Below, piece by piece: positions 25,529 to 34,659 of a stretch of 64,000 nt of DNA (positions are counted from its first letter, which is position 1; each line of letters begins with the position of its first letter). Below the pieces are notes generated by a model that was not told where the DNA came from, searched no databases, and saw nothing but the letters and a program-made list of their open reading frames with translations. The stretch spans positions 46,241 through 110,240 of the forward strand of contig JAJXUV010000006.1 of assembly GCA_021782495.1 (NCBI GenBank), in the 5' to 3' direction. The stretch is from Pseudomonadota bacterium (GTDB taxonomy: Bacteria > Pseudomonadota > Gammaproteobacteria > UBA1113). Both the position numbers and the translations under genes were made by a program.

Positions 25529-25849
25529 AAAATATTCTCCAACTGTCAAACATAAGCAGATTGCTTACAATAATAGCTGGAAATGTACCAAAGCGCAATT
25601 TTTATAAGCTAAGCTGGTGTTCTAAGTCTTTTCCTCGCATACTCAGACATCTGCGGGTATGACCTTCTATGCTGACAAAAAATTACGATGTCATCCCTGC
25701 GAAAGCAGGGATCCAGTTTCAAATAGAGTTTCCTTCCTGGATCCCTGCTTTCGCAGGGATGACAGACCGGGAACAGACCGGAATTTGTGTATTATATGGG
25801 CTGGTTTTGTTTTTTTCTCCAGTACAGAGCAATTTTAGGTCAAAAATCC
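25529..25849. other. 321-bp non-coding gap with a palindromic repeat
   Basis: This is the upstream region of the regulator gene. It contains the perfect palindrome at 25689-25764 and no supported gene. A 69-residue open frame (25669-25878) is a translation of the repeat and reads like the known VIPAKAGIQ...WIPAFAGMT artefact peptide. Confidence 0.8.
25689..25764. repeat. TGTCATCCCTGCG palindromic repeat (REP-like)
   Basis: A perfect 28-bp inverted repeat with arms 25689-25716 and 25737-25764 and a 20-nt loop. The arms begin TGTCATCCCTGCGAAAGC. This repeat type is widespread in proteobacterial genomes; partial relatives are at 6381 and 19011. Confidence 0.95.
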
Positions 25850-26569
25850 TTAAGGCCGTAATAAATGCAGGGGCTTAAAGTACGCCAATACGGCTGGATT
25901 ATGGATAAAAGATATATTATAAGGATGCTCGGCATAATGGCGTTTAAAGAAATGTGTTTGTTGAAAATGATCCATCATTTGTGCCAAACGTCCCCACAAC
26001 AATAACTCGGTTTGAGGTGCTTTTTCAGCGATTAAATGGAGTAATTTAGCCATGAAAGGCTGCCAGGCTTTCAGATCGGTTTGTACGGGTTTGGAAGAAA
26101 GTACCAAAGAAGCATTAAGCAACAAAAAACCACGTTGTTTTAAACGATCAAAAAGTTCTGGCAGCGTTTGGATCAAGTTTGATTTATTCACCGCTGCAAT
26201 CGCCGCTTGAGACAAGTCTTGAGGCAAGAGCAAGCCTTCTGCCAACAAGAGCATCTTGATCAGGTTGCGTAGCGAGGTGGCGCGATTAACGGCCTTAGAT
26301 AAACCTTGTTCACTCCACAATTTATCGACACTCGCGTCGTAAAAAGCATAACCATTGGCAGACACAGCGCGAGGATAAGGCGATTCGCCAAACAAAATGA
26401 CCTTTAATTGTGCTAAAGGCAGAGAAAAAGCATTGAAGAGCGCTTCTTTGCCAGGCAACCAATTTGGATCTTGGAGCAAAGAGCGCTTATAATCAGGATC
26501 GACTTCGTTGAGAGCGCTTTGGATTAAGGGAAGCCAACTGGGATCGACTGCGGAGAAATTAAAAGTCAT
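25850..26569 (-). CDS. Uracil-DNA glycosylase superfamily protein with altered active site
   Basis: A 239-residue protein with the fold signature of family 1 uracil-DNA glycosylases. [23 protein letters not shown] aligns with [21 protein letters not shown], the segment NLIKML with the family's NIYKEL, and [11 protein letters not shown] with GVLLLNTVLTV. The catalytic motif GQDPYH is GESPYP here (residues 61-66), so the catalytic Asp is Ser63 and the His is Pro66. The C-terminal HPSPLS loop is HNPAVL (about residue 223). It may be inactive, act on another base, or bind DNA only. It is divergent from the Trm112-like gene by 32 nt. Confidence 0.75.
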   Translation of the reverse strand: MTFNFSAVDPSWLPLIQSALNEVDPDYKRSLLQDPNWLPGKEALFNAFSLPLAQLKVILFGESPYPRAVSANGYAFYDASVDKLWSEQGLSKAVNRATSLRNLIKMLLLAEGLLLPQDLSQAAIAAVNKSNLIQTLPELFDRLKQRGFLLLNASLVLSSKPVQTDLKAWQPFMAKLLHLIAEKAPQTELLLWGRLAQMMDHFQQTHFFKRHYAEHPYNISFIHNPAVLAYFKPLHLLRP

Positions 26570-26601
26570 TTGATTTGTCTCTTTTATTGAGGAGCCTATT
26601 T

Positions 26602-26787
26602 ATGGATCACGCCTTAGTCGCTATTTTAGTCTGTCCGGTTTGCAAAGGTAAACTCATCTATCATAAAACGGCCAAAGAATTGCTTTGTAAAGCCGATAGG
26701 TTAGCATACCCGATTGTAGACGATATTCCTATTATGTTGGCGGAAGAAGCGCGACAGATAAGTTTAGAAGAATACGATAAACTTTAA
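26602..26787 (+). CDS. Trm112-family zinc-ribbon-like protein (YcaR type)
   Basis: A 61-residue protein of the Trm112/UPF0434 family, small partners of methyltransferases or of unknown role in bacteria. The family core is seen in [13 protein letters not shown] and [21 protein letters not shown]; one CxxC is present and a single further Cys replaces the second pair. Start choice: ATG 26602 has AGGAG 8 nt upstream, while an earlier in-frame start (26575) lies before the ribosome site. In other gammaproteobacteria this gene is often next to kdsB; here kdsB is about 19 kb away. It overlaps the convergent asparaginase gene by 4 nt. Confidence 0.85.
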   Translation: MDHALVAILVCPVCKGKLIYHKTAKELLCKADRLAYPIVDDIPIMLAEEARQISLEEYDKL

Positions 26788-27791
26788 CTCAACTCACCGC
26801 GTAAATCTAATCCATACTGCTGCCGTACCCAATGAGGATCGTGGGAAATACTCAAGAGAAATTGCAATTTAACGGTGGCGGCTTCGGGCGTCATGTCGCG
26901 CGCTGAAATAACCCCAATTTGCTGCAAGGCTTGGCCGGTGGCATAACTCGCCATATTGACCTGACCTTTCAAACATTGCGAGACATTGGCAATGACCAGG
27001 CCGCGCTTAATCGCTTTTTCAAGCAGTGAAAATATTCTTTGATCGTAGGTTGGAACATTGCCGCTGCCATAGGTGTGGAGTAATAAAGCTTTTAAAGGCA
27101 TGTCCAACACAATTTCTAAAATTTTGAAATCTACTCCGGGGAAAAAATAAAAATGTGCCATCGCGATCGATTGGTATTGGTGTGTGGCTAAGGGTCTTTG
27201 ATCGGGTGCACAAAATAATTCGGGGTGTGCCACCAATTCACTGCCCACATTGGCTAAAACAGGATAGTTCGGCGAGAGAAAAGCATTGTAGCCGAGGGAA
27301 TCGATTTTGTGGGCGCGGTTTCCGCGTAGTAAATAATGATTGAAGAGAATCGCTACTTCTGGAAAACAATAGCGACTGGCGAGCAATAAAGCGGAGATTA
27401 AATTTTCTCTGGCATCCGAATGGGCTTCGACCAAAGAAACTTGTGCGCCCGTTAGAATCACGGGTTTATTCAAACCTTGGATCATAAAAGAAAGCGCGCA
27501 GGCGGTGTATGCCATGGTGTCGGTGCCGTGCAGAATCACAAATCCATCGTATTGGTCATAGGCATTGACGATGTCTGTGGCCAAAGTGTTCCAGTGTTCG
27601 GGGGTCATGTTGGAAGAATCGATGAGCGGGGCATATTCCATGATTTGGTAATTCGGCATATCGGCATGCTGAAAGACGCGCTCTTCAGCCATCAATTTTG
27701 CCAATAAACCCGCCGTGGGTTGATAGCCCGTCGGCGTTTTGGCCATACCGATGGTACCACCGGTGTATAAAATCAGTATGGATTTTTTCAT
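26784..27791 (-). CDS. ansA: L-asparaginase, type I (cytoplasmic)
   Basis: Hydrolyses asparagine to aspartate and ammonia. The 335-residue protein has no signal peptide, which fits the cytoplasmic AnsA form. Active-site elements are the N-terminal Thr motif [19 protein letters not shown] and [15 protein letters not shown] with the second Thr-Asp pair. The C-terminal half has the AnsA-type [12 protein letters not shown]. Start choice: ATG 27791 gives the canonical [12 protein letters not shown] with AGG upstream; the longer frame to 27842 is not family-like. The orphan gene at 27806-28648 ends 14 nt upstream on the same strand, so the two may be cotranscribed. Confidence 0.93.
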   Translation of the reverse strand: MKKSILILYTGGTIGMAKTPTGYQPTAGLLAKLMAEERVFQHADMPNYQIMEYAPLIDSSNMTPEHWNTLATDIVNAYDQYDGFVILHGTDTMAYTACALSFMIQGLNKPVILTGAQVSLVEAHSDARENLISALLLASRYCFPEVAILFNHYLLRGNRAHKIDSLGYNAFLSPNYPVLANVGSELVAHPELFCAPDQRPLATHQYQSIAMAHFYFFPGVDFKILEIVLDMPLKALLLHTYGSGNVPTYDQRIFSLLEKAIKRGLVIANVSQCLKGQVNMASYATGQALQQIGVISARDMTPEAATVKLQFLLSISHDPHWVRQQYGLDLRGELS

Positions 27792-27805
27792 TTCGGATGC
27801 CTTTC

Positions 27806-28648
27806 CTACATGGATGGTGAGAGATGAGAGTCGCTGATGCAAGAGCCTTTGTCCTTACACCTGCCCGCTATCATCATACCACCTCCTAGAAACATCATTC
27901 CAACTCCGATAGCCAGTGGGACACCAAAGGTCGGAAGGGGCGTGGCAACGGTAATGAGCGCCAGCAGAAGACCGAGCGAAAATATCACGGATCCCACCTG
28001 CATCATTCCATTAGAATCTTCTCTTCCGGCAGCACGAGAAGCTCTTATAACAAAATCGGGGTTTAGAGCAGGAGAAGTTTTTGCTACGGTTGTTGGTTGG
28101 TCCATATACTTCAATACATTGCCAGCAATAGTGACAGAATCAAAAGTAGTTAAATTTTGGCAAGCAAAAATGTCTTTTACATACTGACGCATCTTGGCAG
28201 GTCTTTCGTTGTAAGATCTTCTCAAGTCTCTTATTCCATGTGAAGAGAGTTTTCCACTAGGCAACAAGCCATTGAATTGTGCTTTGACTTGGGGATCACA
28301 AAGAGCAATCGCAAATATAGCGGTAACAGTGTTTACGAATTCAGTATCTTTTGGATGAATCAATGCAGAAATCAATTGTTTGGACAACCAAGCATCGCCC
28401 TTTAAAAATGGATTTTCCTTGGACGCACGCAAAATATCGTAAGCTAATATCGCCCCTAAAATAATATTTCGTTGTTGATCCGCTATTTCCCATTTTCTAA
28501 AAGCCGCGATCAAAGTAGCCGCCTCGACTTGCTGATAATATTGCTGGATCACTCCCCACATACGTTTTCGTGTATTTGAGTTTTCCGGAAAATCCAGATA
28601 CTCGTCTTTTAGAAGTTCATTAAGGAACTCTTCGGATCTTGTAGCCAT
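27806..28648 (-). CDS. Orphan protein with two C-terminal hydrophobic segments
   Basis: No family recognised. From ATG 28648 (GGGGG ribosome site 6 nt upstream) the product has about 280 residues. The N-terminal 200 are mostly helical and soluble-looking (FLNELLKDEYLDFPEN, AFRKWEIADQQRNIILG, with Trp and Tyr-Tyr-Gln motifs). The last 60 contain two membrane segments, SVIFSLGLLLALITVATPL and IGVGMMFLGGGMMIAG, then a short Cys-containing polar tail. There is no signal peptide. The organisation (soluble N-terminus, C-terminal membrane hairpin) recalls some Legionella/Coxiella effectors, but nothing in the sequence proves secretion. The open frame upstream to 28699 runs into a MITE-like palindrome and is not considered coding. 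Confidence 0.65.
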   Translation of the reverse strand: MATRSEEFLNELLKDEYLDFPENSNTRKRMWGVIQQYYQQVEAATLIAAFRKWEIADQQRNIILGAILAYDILRASKENPFLKGDAWLSKQLISALIHPKDTEFVNTVTAIFAIALCDPQVKAQFNGLLPSGKLSSHGIRDLRRSYNERPAKMRQYVKDIFACQNLTTFDSVTIAGNVLKYMDQPTTVAKTSPALNPDFVIRASRAAGREDSNGMMQVGSVIFSLGLLLALITVATPLPTFGVPLAIGVGMMFLGGGMMIAGRCKDKGSCISDSHLSPSM

Positions 28649-29013
28649 TTTTACCCCCTGCATCATAGGGCTTGTTGACATTGGGTTTATCGGCTGCAAA
28701 ATGAGTAGAATCGGTCAGAATGGGTTTAAATTTTCGTCAAATATAACCCAATATTATCCTCAAATTTGCACCCATTTTGCCTCGATTCCCTCATTTTTCG
28801 TTTCGACAAACCCAATGACAACAACCCCTACTATTATTTGTGATTTTTTTAGTAAGCCGCTCGCACCAGCAAGTGGATACATTTTAGCACACTCTAAGGG
28901 TTGTTGAAAGATTTAGATTAAAAAATACACAGCCTGAAAAGTCATCACAAATACTGCTTTAGCCCCTATTATATGGCATAATTAAAAAAAATATGCTACG
29001 AACAGGAGATTTT
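28649..29013. other. 365-bp intergenic region with MITE-like palindrome
   Basis: This region lies between divergent genes (orphan protein and antiporter). It holds the palindrome 28667-28829 and an AT-rich stretch with TATATGGCATAAT near 28970 that may belong to the antiporter promoter. No gene is seen. Confidence 0.7.
28667..28829. repeat. 163-bp MITE-like palindrome, copy 2
   Basis: Ends AGGGCTTGTTGACATTGGG and CCCAATGACAACAACCCCT are inverted (2 mismatches in 22). The interior shares GTTTATCGGCTGCAAAATG and AGTAGAATCGGTCA with copy 1 at 22988. Stem differences between copies are partly matched on the opposite arm (ATGACAG/CTGTCAT versus ATGGGT/ACCCAT). Confidence 0.9.
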
Positions 29014-30276
29014 ATGAATCTTTTCAGTATACTAGCTGCCGTTTTGACCTTTGCTGTCGCAGTGGGGTATATCAATTATCGTACGGTGCGCTTGCCGGTG
29101 GTTATTGCCATTATGGCGGCTTCTTTGTTTTTGTCTTTGGCTTTGATCATTGCGGGTCAGTTTGGCTTAGGTCAGATGAAAAACACCTTGTCGCAGGTTT
29201 TGCTGAAAGTGGATTTTCATGCGCTGTTGATGAATGGCATGTTGAGTTTTTTATTATTTGCTGGCGCTTTGAATGTGGATATCAGTCATTTGCAAGCACG
29301 CAAATGGGAAATTGGCTTGATGGCTTCTTTGGGAACCGTTGTATCGACTGTTTTAGTGGCGATGTTGGTGTATGGTTTGGTGCCTTTATTTGGCATTCAA
29401 CTCGATTTTATTTATTGTTTGTTGTTTGGCGCTTTGATTTCTCCCACCGATCCCATCGCCGTCTTGGCTTTGTTTAAATCGCTTCGCGCACCCCGTCAAA
29501 TGAGTATTTTTTTGGAAGGCGAATCTTTGTTTAACGATGGTGTAGGCATCGTGATCTTCTTGTCCGTGTATCAATTGGCTTTTGGCGGGCAAGCAATTAC
29601 TTTCAGCAGTATCAGTCTGCTGTTTGTAGAGCAAGCGGTGGGCGGATTGTTGTATGGTGCTTTTTTGGGGATGTTAGCGTATTTCTTATTAAAACCGATC
29701 GACGATCACAAAATAGAAATCTTAGTGACCTTGGCCATTGCCAGTGGTGGCTATGTCTTTGCACAATGGCTGCATGTTTCAGGACCTTTGGCAATGGTGG
29801 TGGCTGGGTTGTTTATCGGCAATCAAGGTCGTTATTTTTATATGTCTCAAAAAACACGTGAGAGCTTGGAAATTTTTTGGGAAGTGGTCGATGAAGTGTT
29901 AAATGCGGTGTTGTTTTTATTAATTGGTTTGGAATTGTTGGTGCTTGATCTGCGATGGACGGACTTGTATTTGGCCTTGGCCATTATTCCCTTGGTTTTA
30001 TGGGTGCGCTGGTTGTGTGTGGCGACGCCCATGGTTTTTTTCAAAAGACGACAGCAGTATTCTCCGTATATGGTGTATATCTTAACCTGGGGTGGTCTGC
30101 GGGGTGGTTTGGCCGTGGCTTTGGCCTTGTCCTTACCCCTTGTTACGGAGCGTCAAGTGATTCTGACCTTAACCTATGCCGTGGTGGTTTTTTCCATCTT
30201 GGTTCAAGGCTTGACAATGCGGCCATTATTGCGTAAAAGCTTAAGTCAGCATTCAATAGCAGGGGAATCCCAATGA
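29014..30276 (+). CDS. Sodium/proton antiporter, CPA1 (NhaP-like) family
   Basis: A 420-residue inner-membrane cation/proton antiporter with about 12 hydrophobic segments. CPA1 marks are [32 protein letters not shown] (the ND acidic pair typical of electroneutral NhaP-like exchangers), and [17 protein letters not shown] near the C-terminus. There is no long cytoplasmic C-terminal domain. Start choice: ATG 29014 has AGGAG 6 nt upstream; the earlier frame start at 28993 lies before it. The stop overlaps the ppiB start by 4 nt (ATGA), so the two are likely coupled with purE-purK downstream. Confidence 0.93.
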   Translation: MNLFSILAAVLTFAVAVGYINYRTVRLPVVIAIMAASLFLSLALIIAGQFGLGQMKNTLSQVLLKVDFHALLMNGMLSFLLFAGALNVDISHLQARKWEIGLMASLGTVVSTVLVAMLVYGLVPLFGIQLDFIYCLLFGALISPTDPIAVLALFKSLRAPRQMSIFLEGESLFNDGVGIVIFLSVYQLAFGGQAITFSSISLLFVEQAVGGLLYGAFLGMLAYFLLKPIDDHKIEILVTLAIASGGYVFAQWLHVSGPLAMVVAGLFIGNQGRYFYMSQKTRESLEIFWEVVDEVLNAVLFLLIGLELLVLDLRWTDLYLALAIIPLVLWVRWLCVATPMVFFKRRQQYSPYMVYILTWGGLRGGLAVALALSLPLVTERQVILTLTYAVVVFSILVQGLTMRPLLRKSLSQHSIAGESQ

Positions 30277-30773
30277 TCACACTCAAAACCAATTATGGCG
30301 ATATTGTTCTAAAATTGCACACGAATGAAACACCTCTGACGGCCGCGAATTTCCTAGCCTATGCCAAAAATGGTTTTTACGATGGCACCATTTTTCATCG
30401 GGTTATTCCTCGGTTTATGATCCAAGGCGGTGGTTTTGACGTGCAATTTCAGCAAAAAAATACCCAAGCCGCCATTGAAAATGAAGCTAATAAAGGCGCA
30501 AAAAATAAACGAGGCACCGTTGCAATGGCGCGTACTGCTGATCCGCATTCGGCAACAGCTCAATTTTTTATCAATACAGTGGACAATGCCTTTTTAGATT
30601 TTAAATCACCGAGCCGAGATGAATGGGGTTATTGTGTTTTTGGCGAAGTGGTTTCGGGGATGGATGTGGTCGATAAAATTGAACAAGTATCGACGCATTC
30701 GCGTTCAGGCCATCAAGATGTGCCTAAACAAGATGTGATCATTGAAAAAGTTGAAGTCGACGATGAAGCATAA
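30273..30773 (+). CDS. ppiB: Cytoplasmic peptidyl-prolyl cis-trans isomerase B (cyclophilin)
   Basis: A cyclophilin-type prolyl isomerase of 166 residues without a signal peptide. Family motifs are [29 protein letters not shown] (seen in parts: [10 protein letters not shown] with the catalytic Arg, and FMIQGGGF), [20 protein letters not shown] and [14 protein letters not shown]. It starts within the antiporter stop (ATGA overlap), and its 3' end overlaps the purE start by 11 nt. Tight packing suggests one transcript through purK. Confidence 0.95.
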   Translation: MITLKTNYGDIVLKLHTNETPLTAANFLAYAKNGFYDGTIFHRVIPRFMIQGGGFDVQFQQKNTQAAIENEANKGAKNKRGTVAMARTADPHSATAQFFINTVDNAFLDFKSPSRDEWGYCVFGEVVSGMDVVDKIEQVSTHSRSGHQDVPKQDVIIEKVEVDDEA

Positions 30774-31272
30774 AGAAGATAAACCTTTAGTGGGCGTGGT
30801 GATGGGCTCTAAATCCGATTGGCCTTGTTTGGAACACGCGAGTCAAAAATTAGAAGCTTTGTCTATTCCGCATGAGGTGAGCATTGTGTCTGCGCATCGT
30901 ACGCCGGATCGGTTGTTTGATTATGCAGAGACTGCTTCAGCGCGCGGTTTAAAAGTTATTATTGCCGGTGCGGGTGGGGCTGCGCATTTACCAGGTATGT
31001 TGGCCGCTAAAACGCTAGTGCCTGTTTTAGGTGTGCCGATAGAATCAACGCCTCTACAAGGTTTAGATGCTTTGTTTTCCATCGTACAAATGCCAGGCGG
31101 TGTACCGGTGGCCACTTTTGCAGTGGGTAAAGCGGGTGCTATCAATGCAGCCTTATTTGCCGCGCAAATATTGGCATTTCACGATCTCCATTTAGAAAAA
31201 GCTTTAGCACAATATCGCTTACAACAAACGGAAGAAGTCTTAGCGCATTTAGATCCTCGAGAGTCGGTATGA
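30763..31272 (+). CDS. purE: N5-carboxyaminoimidazole ribonucleotide mutase
   Basis: Converts N5-CAIR to CAIR in de novo purine synthesis. About 169 residues; class I PurE signature [30 protein letters not shown] with the catalytic His, and [15 protein letters not shown]. Start choice: ATG 30763 gives [11 protein letters not shown] and overlaps the end of ppiB; an earlier in-frame GTG (30742) is less likely. The ribosome site is weak, so translational coupling is likely. purK follows with an ATGA overlap; the two enzymes act in sequence. Confidence 0.96.
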   Translation: MKHKEDKPLVGVVMGSKSDWPCLEHASQKLEALSIPHEVSIVSAHRTPDRLFDYAETASARGLKVIIAGAGGAAHLPGMLAAKTLVPVLGVPIESTPLQGLDALFSIVQMPGGVPVATFAVGKAGAINAALFAAQILAFHDLHLEKALAQYRLQQTEEVLAHLDPRESV

Positions 31273-32366
31273 CACAGACAGTTGGGATACTGGGTGCGGG
31301 TCAATTGGCCAGAATGCTAGCTTTGGCTGGCCATGAAATGGGAATCCGCACTTTGTGTTACGATGCCGCCGATGCCAGTTCCGCTTCTTTTGTTACTCAA
31401 ACAGTACACGACAGTTTTGAAGATGAAGCGGCTTTGTTGGCGTGGGCCACACAGTGTGATGTGATTACCTACGAAACCGAAAATATTCCTTTAAACGTCA
31501 CGGATATTTTAGCCACTCAGGGAATAGAAGTGGTTCCCTCGCGCCGTGCATTGGCCATGATGCAAAATCGTTTTTTAGAAAAAACATTTTGTCAGCAATT
31601 GGGGATACAGACAGCGCCTTTTGCTTTAATTCACAATGAAATGGAATTGCATGAAGCCTTAAAGGCTTTGCCTTATCCTTGCGTGTTGAAAACAGCTACA
31701 CAAGGCTATGATGGAAAAGGACAATATAAATTAAATGAAGAGAAAGCTATTTCGACTTTAAAGATTTCCTACGATGTTCCTTATGTATTGGAACAATGGC
31801 TGGAACATCAAGGAGAATGTTCTTTGTTGAGTGTGCGCGCACAGGATGGCGAAATTCGCTATTATCCTTTGACTTACAATGAACATCAGCATGGAATGTT
31901 GGCTTTTTCAAAAGCTCCTTATCACGATCCTAAGTTACAACAAGAAGCCAATCACATTGCTGAGCGTATTTTAACGCATTTTGATTATGTGGGCGTTTTA
32001 GCCATAGAATTTTTTATCGTAGACGGAAAATTGGTCGTCAATGAAATGGCGCCGCGTGTGCACAATTCTTTTCATTGGACCATCGAAGGCGCTAGAACCA
32101 GCCAATTTGCGAATCACTTGCGCGCATTGTTGGGTTTGTCTTTGGGCGATACCGACATCGTTGCGCCCAGCTATTTGTATAATTGTATCGGTCAAATGCC
32201 TTCTTGTGAACGTATTTTATCTTATGCCAATGCATATTATCACGATTATGGTAAAACACCGCGCCCAGGGCGAAAATTGGGGCATGTCACTTGGTGTGAT
32301 TTTGAAAATCAAGGTGGTGAAGATATTCACACTTCACTTTTCGTAGAAATTAACAATGTTTATTAA
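31269..32366 (+). CDS. purK: N5-carboxyaminoimidazole ribonucleotide synthase
   Basis: ATP-grasp enzyme that makes N5-CAIR from AIR and bicarbonate, feeding PurE. The 365 residues start with the N-terminal GILGAGQLARMLALAG nucleotide-like loop. Later family marks are VLKTATQGYDGKGQY (ATP-binding lysine region), LEQWLEHQGECSLLSVR, and the catalytic metal-binding stretch VNEMAPRVHNSFHWTIEG. It overlaps purE by 4 nt (ATGA). The following gene starts 13 nt after its stop and could be cotranscribed. Confidence 0.97.
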   Translation: MTQTVGILGAGQLARMLALAGHEMGIRTLCYDAADASSASFVTQTVHDSFEDEAALLAWATQCDVITYETENIPLNVTDILATQGIEVVPSRRALAMMQNRFLEKTFCQQLGIQTAPFALIHNEMELHEALKALPYPCVLKTATQGYDGKGQYKLNEEKAISTLKISYDVPYVLEQWLEHQGECSLLSVRAQDGEIRYYPLTYNEHQHGMLAFSKAPYHDPKLQQEANHIAERILTHFDYVGVLAIEFFIVDGKLVVNEMAPRVHNSFHWTIEGARTSQFANHLRALLGLSLGDTDIVAPSYLYNCIGQMPSCERILSYANAYYHDYGKTPRPGRKLGHVTWCDFENQGGEDIHTSLFVEINNVY

Positions 32367-32379
32367 ATAGGAAATAGCG

Positions 32380-33786
32380 ATGAATTTTAATGCCAGTAAC
32401 TCTTTTATTGTTCGTCTCAAATTAAAACACGATACCGCTTTGTTATCGGGTGTGATGAAAGTGATCGATGACTGTGGCGCTGCCATTGGCGCGATGGATA
32501 TCATCCGTTTTGAAGAAGGAAAAATCATTCGAGATTTAACCTTGTACGCACAAGACATCAATCATATAGACAGCATTATTGCTGCTTTAAAAACAGTCCC
32601 TGAAGTGGAAGTGCTGCATTATTCAGATCGCACTTTCTTAATGCATTTGGGTGGAAAAATTTGTATTAAAAGCAAAGTTCCTATCAAACATCGCGATGAT
32701 TTGTCGATGGCGTATACGCCCGGTGTGGCGCGTGTGTGTATGGCCATTCATGCTGAGCCAAAACGCGCGTATAACCTCACAATCAAACGCAATACGGTTG
32801 CTGTGGTCTCAGATGGTACGGCCGTGTTGGGTTTGGGTGATATTGGACCTTTAGGGGCTTTGCCCGTGATGGAAGGCAAAGCGATGTTGTTTAAAGATTT
32901 CGCTGATGTAGATGCATTCCCCATTTGTTTGGATACCAAAGACGTAGAAGAAATCATTGCAACGGTTAAACGCATTGCGCCAGTGTTTGGCGGTATTAAT
33001 TTGGAAGACATTTCCTCGCCGCGTTGTTTTGAAATAGAAACGCGTTTGAAGAAAGAATTAGATATACCAGTGTTTCACGACGATCAACATGGAACCGCGA
33101 TTGTCTTTACGGCAGCCTTGATCAATGCTTTAAAAATTGTGAAAAAACCCATTGCAGACTTAAAAATCGTGGTGAGTGGCGTGGGTGCTGCAGGGGTTGC
33201 TTGCACCAAAATGTTGCTGAATTTAGGCGTCAAAAATATAATTGGTTGCGATCGCAAAGGCGCTATTTGTAAATCACGTCAAGATTTAGATGCGGTGAAA
33301 AAAGATTATTTGGCGCTTACCAATCCAAACGATGAAAGTGGAACAATCCATCAGGTTTTGCGCAATGCCGACGTGTTTGTAGGCTTGTCTGCACCGAATT
33401 TATTGGATGTGGACGATATACGTGGCATGGCCAAAGACCCCATCGTTTTTGCTATGGCGAATCCTACGCCCGAAATCATGCCAGAAGTGGCGCGCGATTA
33501 TGTGGCGATTATGGCCACAGGCCGCAGCGATTATCCTAACCAAATTAACAATGTATTGGCTTTCCCTGGCATATTTCGCGGCGCTTTGGATGTGCGCGCG
33601 CGCGATATCAATGAAGCTATGAAAGTGGCGGCAGCGCATGCGATTGCCAATGTGATTGAGCCTGAAAACTTGAATCCCGATTACATTATTCCCAGTGTAT
33701 TCGATACCCGCGTCGTTCAAGCCGTTGCCGAAGCCGTCAAAAAAGCTGCTATCGACAGTGGTGTGGCAGAAAAGCCGGGTGGGTAA
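32380..33786 (+). CDS. NAD(P)-dependent malic enzyme with N-terminal ACT-like domain
   Basis: Oxidative decarboxylation of malate to pyruvate. The 468 residues comprise an N-terminal ACT-like regulatory domain (about residues 1-80, FIVRLKLKHDTALLSGVMKVID...) joined to a malic enzyme core. Core motifs are AYTPGVARVCMAI, VAVVSDGTAVLGLGDIGP, metal/substrate-binding NLEDISSPRCFEIE and VFHDDQHGTAIV, the Rossmann stretch VVSGVGAAGVACTKML, and ANPTPEIMPE. The phosphotransacetylase-like C-terminal domain of MaeB is absent, so this is the short form. ACT fusion suggests allosteric control by an amino acid, which is inference. A ribosome site AGGAAA precedes ATG 32380. Confidence 0.93.
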   Translation: MNFNASNSFIVRLKLKHDTALLSGVMKVIDDCGAAIGAMDIIRFEEGKIIRDLTLYAQDINHIDSIIAALKTVPEVEVLHYSDRTFLMHLGGKICIKSKVPIKHRDDLSMAYTPGVARVCMAIHAEPKRAYNLTIKRNTVAVVSDGTAVLGLGDIGPLGALPVMEGKAMLFKDFADVDAFPICLDTKDVEEIIATVKRIAPVFGGINLEDISSPRCFEIETRLKKELDIPVFHDDQHGTAIVFTAALINALKIVKKPIADLKIVVSGVGAAGVACTKMLLNLGVKNIIGCDRKGAICKSRQDLDAVKKDYLALTNPNDESGTIHQVLRNADVFVGLSAPNLLDVDDIRGMAKDPIVFAMANPTPEIMPEVARDYVAIMATGRSDYPNQINNVLAFPGIFRGALDVRARDINEAMKVAAAHAIANVIEPENLNPDYIIPSVFDTRVVQAVAEAVKKAAIDSGVAEKPGG

Positions 33787-33794
33787 ATTATTTA

Positions 33795-33823
33795 TTTACA
33801 CCACTGCCTGAATAAGCTATAGT
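33795..33823 (+). promoter_or_regulatory. Sigma-70-like promoter of the copper efflux operon
   Basis: TTTACA (33795-33800), a 17-nt spacer and TATAGT (33818-33823) form a good promoter match 90 nt upstream of the CopB-like start. No CueR-like dyad with the typical 19-nt spacer is recognised, so metal control is not visible here. Confidence 0.5.
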
Positions 33824-33912
33824 GATTTTCTTCATAGGGAGAAGAGGCCAAGCAAGCGGTTAAAGCACTTCCTGTTAGTCATTGGATTTTTATCATTGAA
33901 AGGAGACAAAAA

Positions 33913-34659
33913 GTGCGTATTTCGCATAAGATTTACTTGTTTTGTGCTTTAAGTTGTGTAGTTTCTCGTGTATGTGCGGCTACGACCACTGATGCGGCGA
34001 ATCCTCCTAATACCAGCGTCCCCGCTGTTGCGCCTGCCTCATCAGGGCTTTCTTTCAGCAATGACTGGCAATATGGCCATGATTTTCCAGATGATATTGA
34101 TCAGATTACGGCTACCACGATGTTTGGTACTGAAAACAATAAAATACAGCTTTATACCAATCAAGCACAATTTTCACACGGAACATTAACTTTTGCTTAC
34201 TTAGATATTTTTGGTTGGCATGCGCTGAGTGATAAGTGGGCGATTAAAGGGGGTGCTGATTATAGTTATTTGCCAGCAGCCTATTGGCGACCAGGTGCGG
34301 GTGTAGAAGGGACTTTTCCTCTTGATATTGATGTTGACATTCGTTCTTATTGGCATGCTGATAGCGGTGAAGTAGATGGAACCTTCTCACGCGATACCAA
34401 GTTAATAGGCAAATTATCTCTTTTTACCGCTGTAGAAGTGATTGCGGCAACGAAATCTTTAGATTATGCACAAATAGGGCAAGGCCTGAATAGCGTACAA
34501 TACAATATAGGCCCTGCTTATCAATTATTCCCCAGCATACAGTTGCAGTTACAGTACCAGTATACGCGTTCTTATGGTGATACGGCTAATATACTAAAAG
34601 CGGATGGAAGTGGTCCTATTAGCAAATTATTGTTATTAGGTTTAGAAGCGGTGTTTTAA
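33913..34659 (+). CDS. CopB-like outer-membrane copper resistance protein
   Basis: The 248 residues have a Sec signal peptide (MRISHKIYLFCALSCVVSRVCA). The mature part is rich in alternating beta-strand patterns and resembles the CopB/PcoB outer-membrane family. Points of similarity are the NKIQLYTNQAQFSHG region, LDIFGWHALSDKWAIKGGADY, RPGAGVEGTFPLDIDVD, GTFSRDTKLIGKLSLF, and IGQGLNSVQYNIGPAYQLFP. It is shorter than PcoB and lacks the Met-rich N-terminal repeats. The start is GTG with AAAGGAG 7 nt upstream. It heads a four-gene operon; the next gene starts directly after its stop. The role is probably periplasmic/outer-membrane copper handling. Confidence 0.75.
   Translation: MRISHKIYLFCALSCVVSRVCAATTTDAANPPNTSVPAVAPASSGLSFSNDWQYGHDFPDDIDQITATTMFGTENNKIQLYTNQAQFSHGTLTFAYLDIFGWHALSDKWAIKGGADYSYLPAAYWRPGAGVEGTFPLDIDVDIRSYWHADSGEVDGTFSRDTKLIGKLSLFTAVEVIAATKSLDYAQIGQGLNSVQYNIGPAYQLFPSIQLQLQYQYTRSYGDTANILKADGSGPISKLLLLGLEAVF

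Noticed and set aside
25669..25878. 69-residue frame with VIPAKAGIQ and WIPAFAGMT
   Set aside because: A translation of the TCATCCCTGCG palindrome; such peptides occur wherever this repeat does and are not genes.
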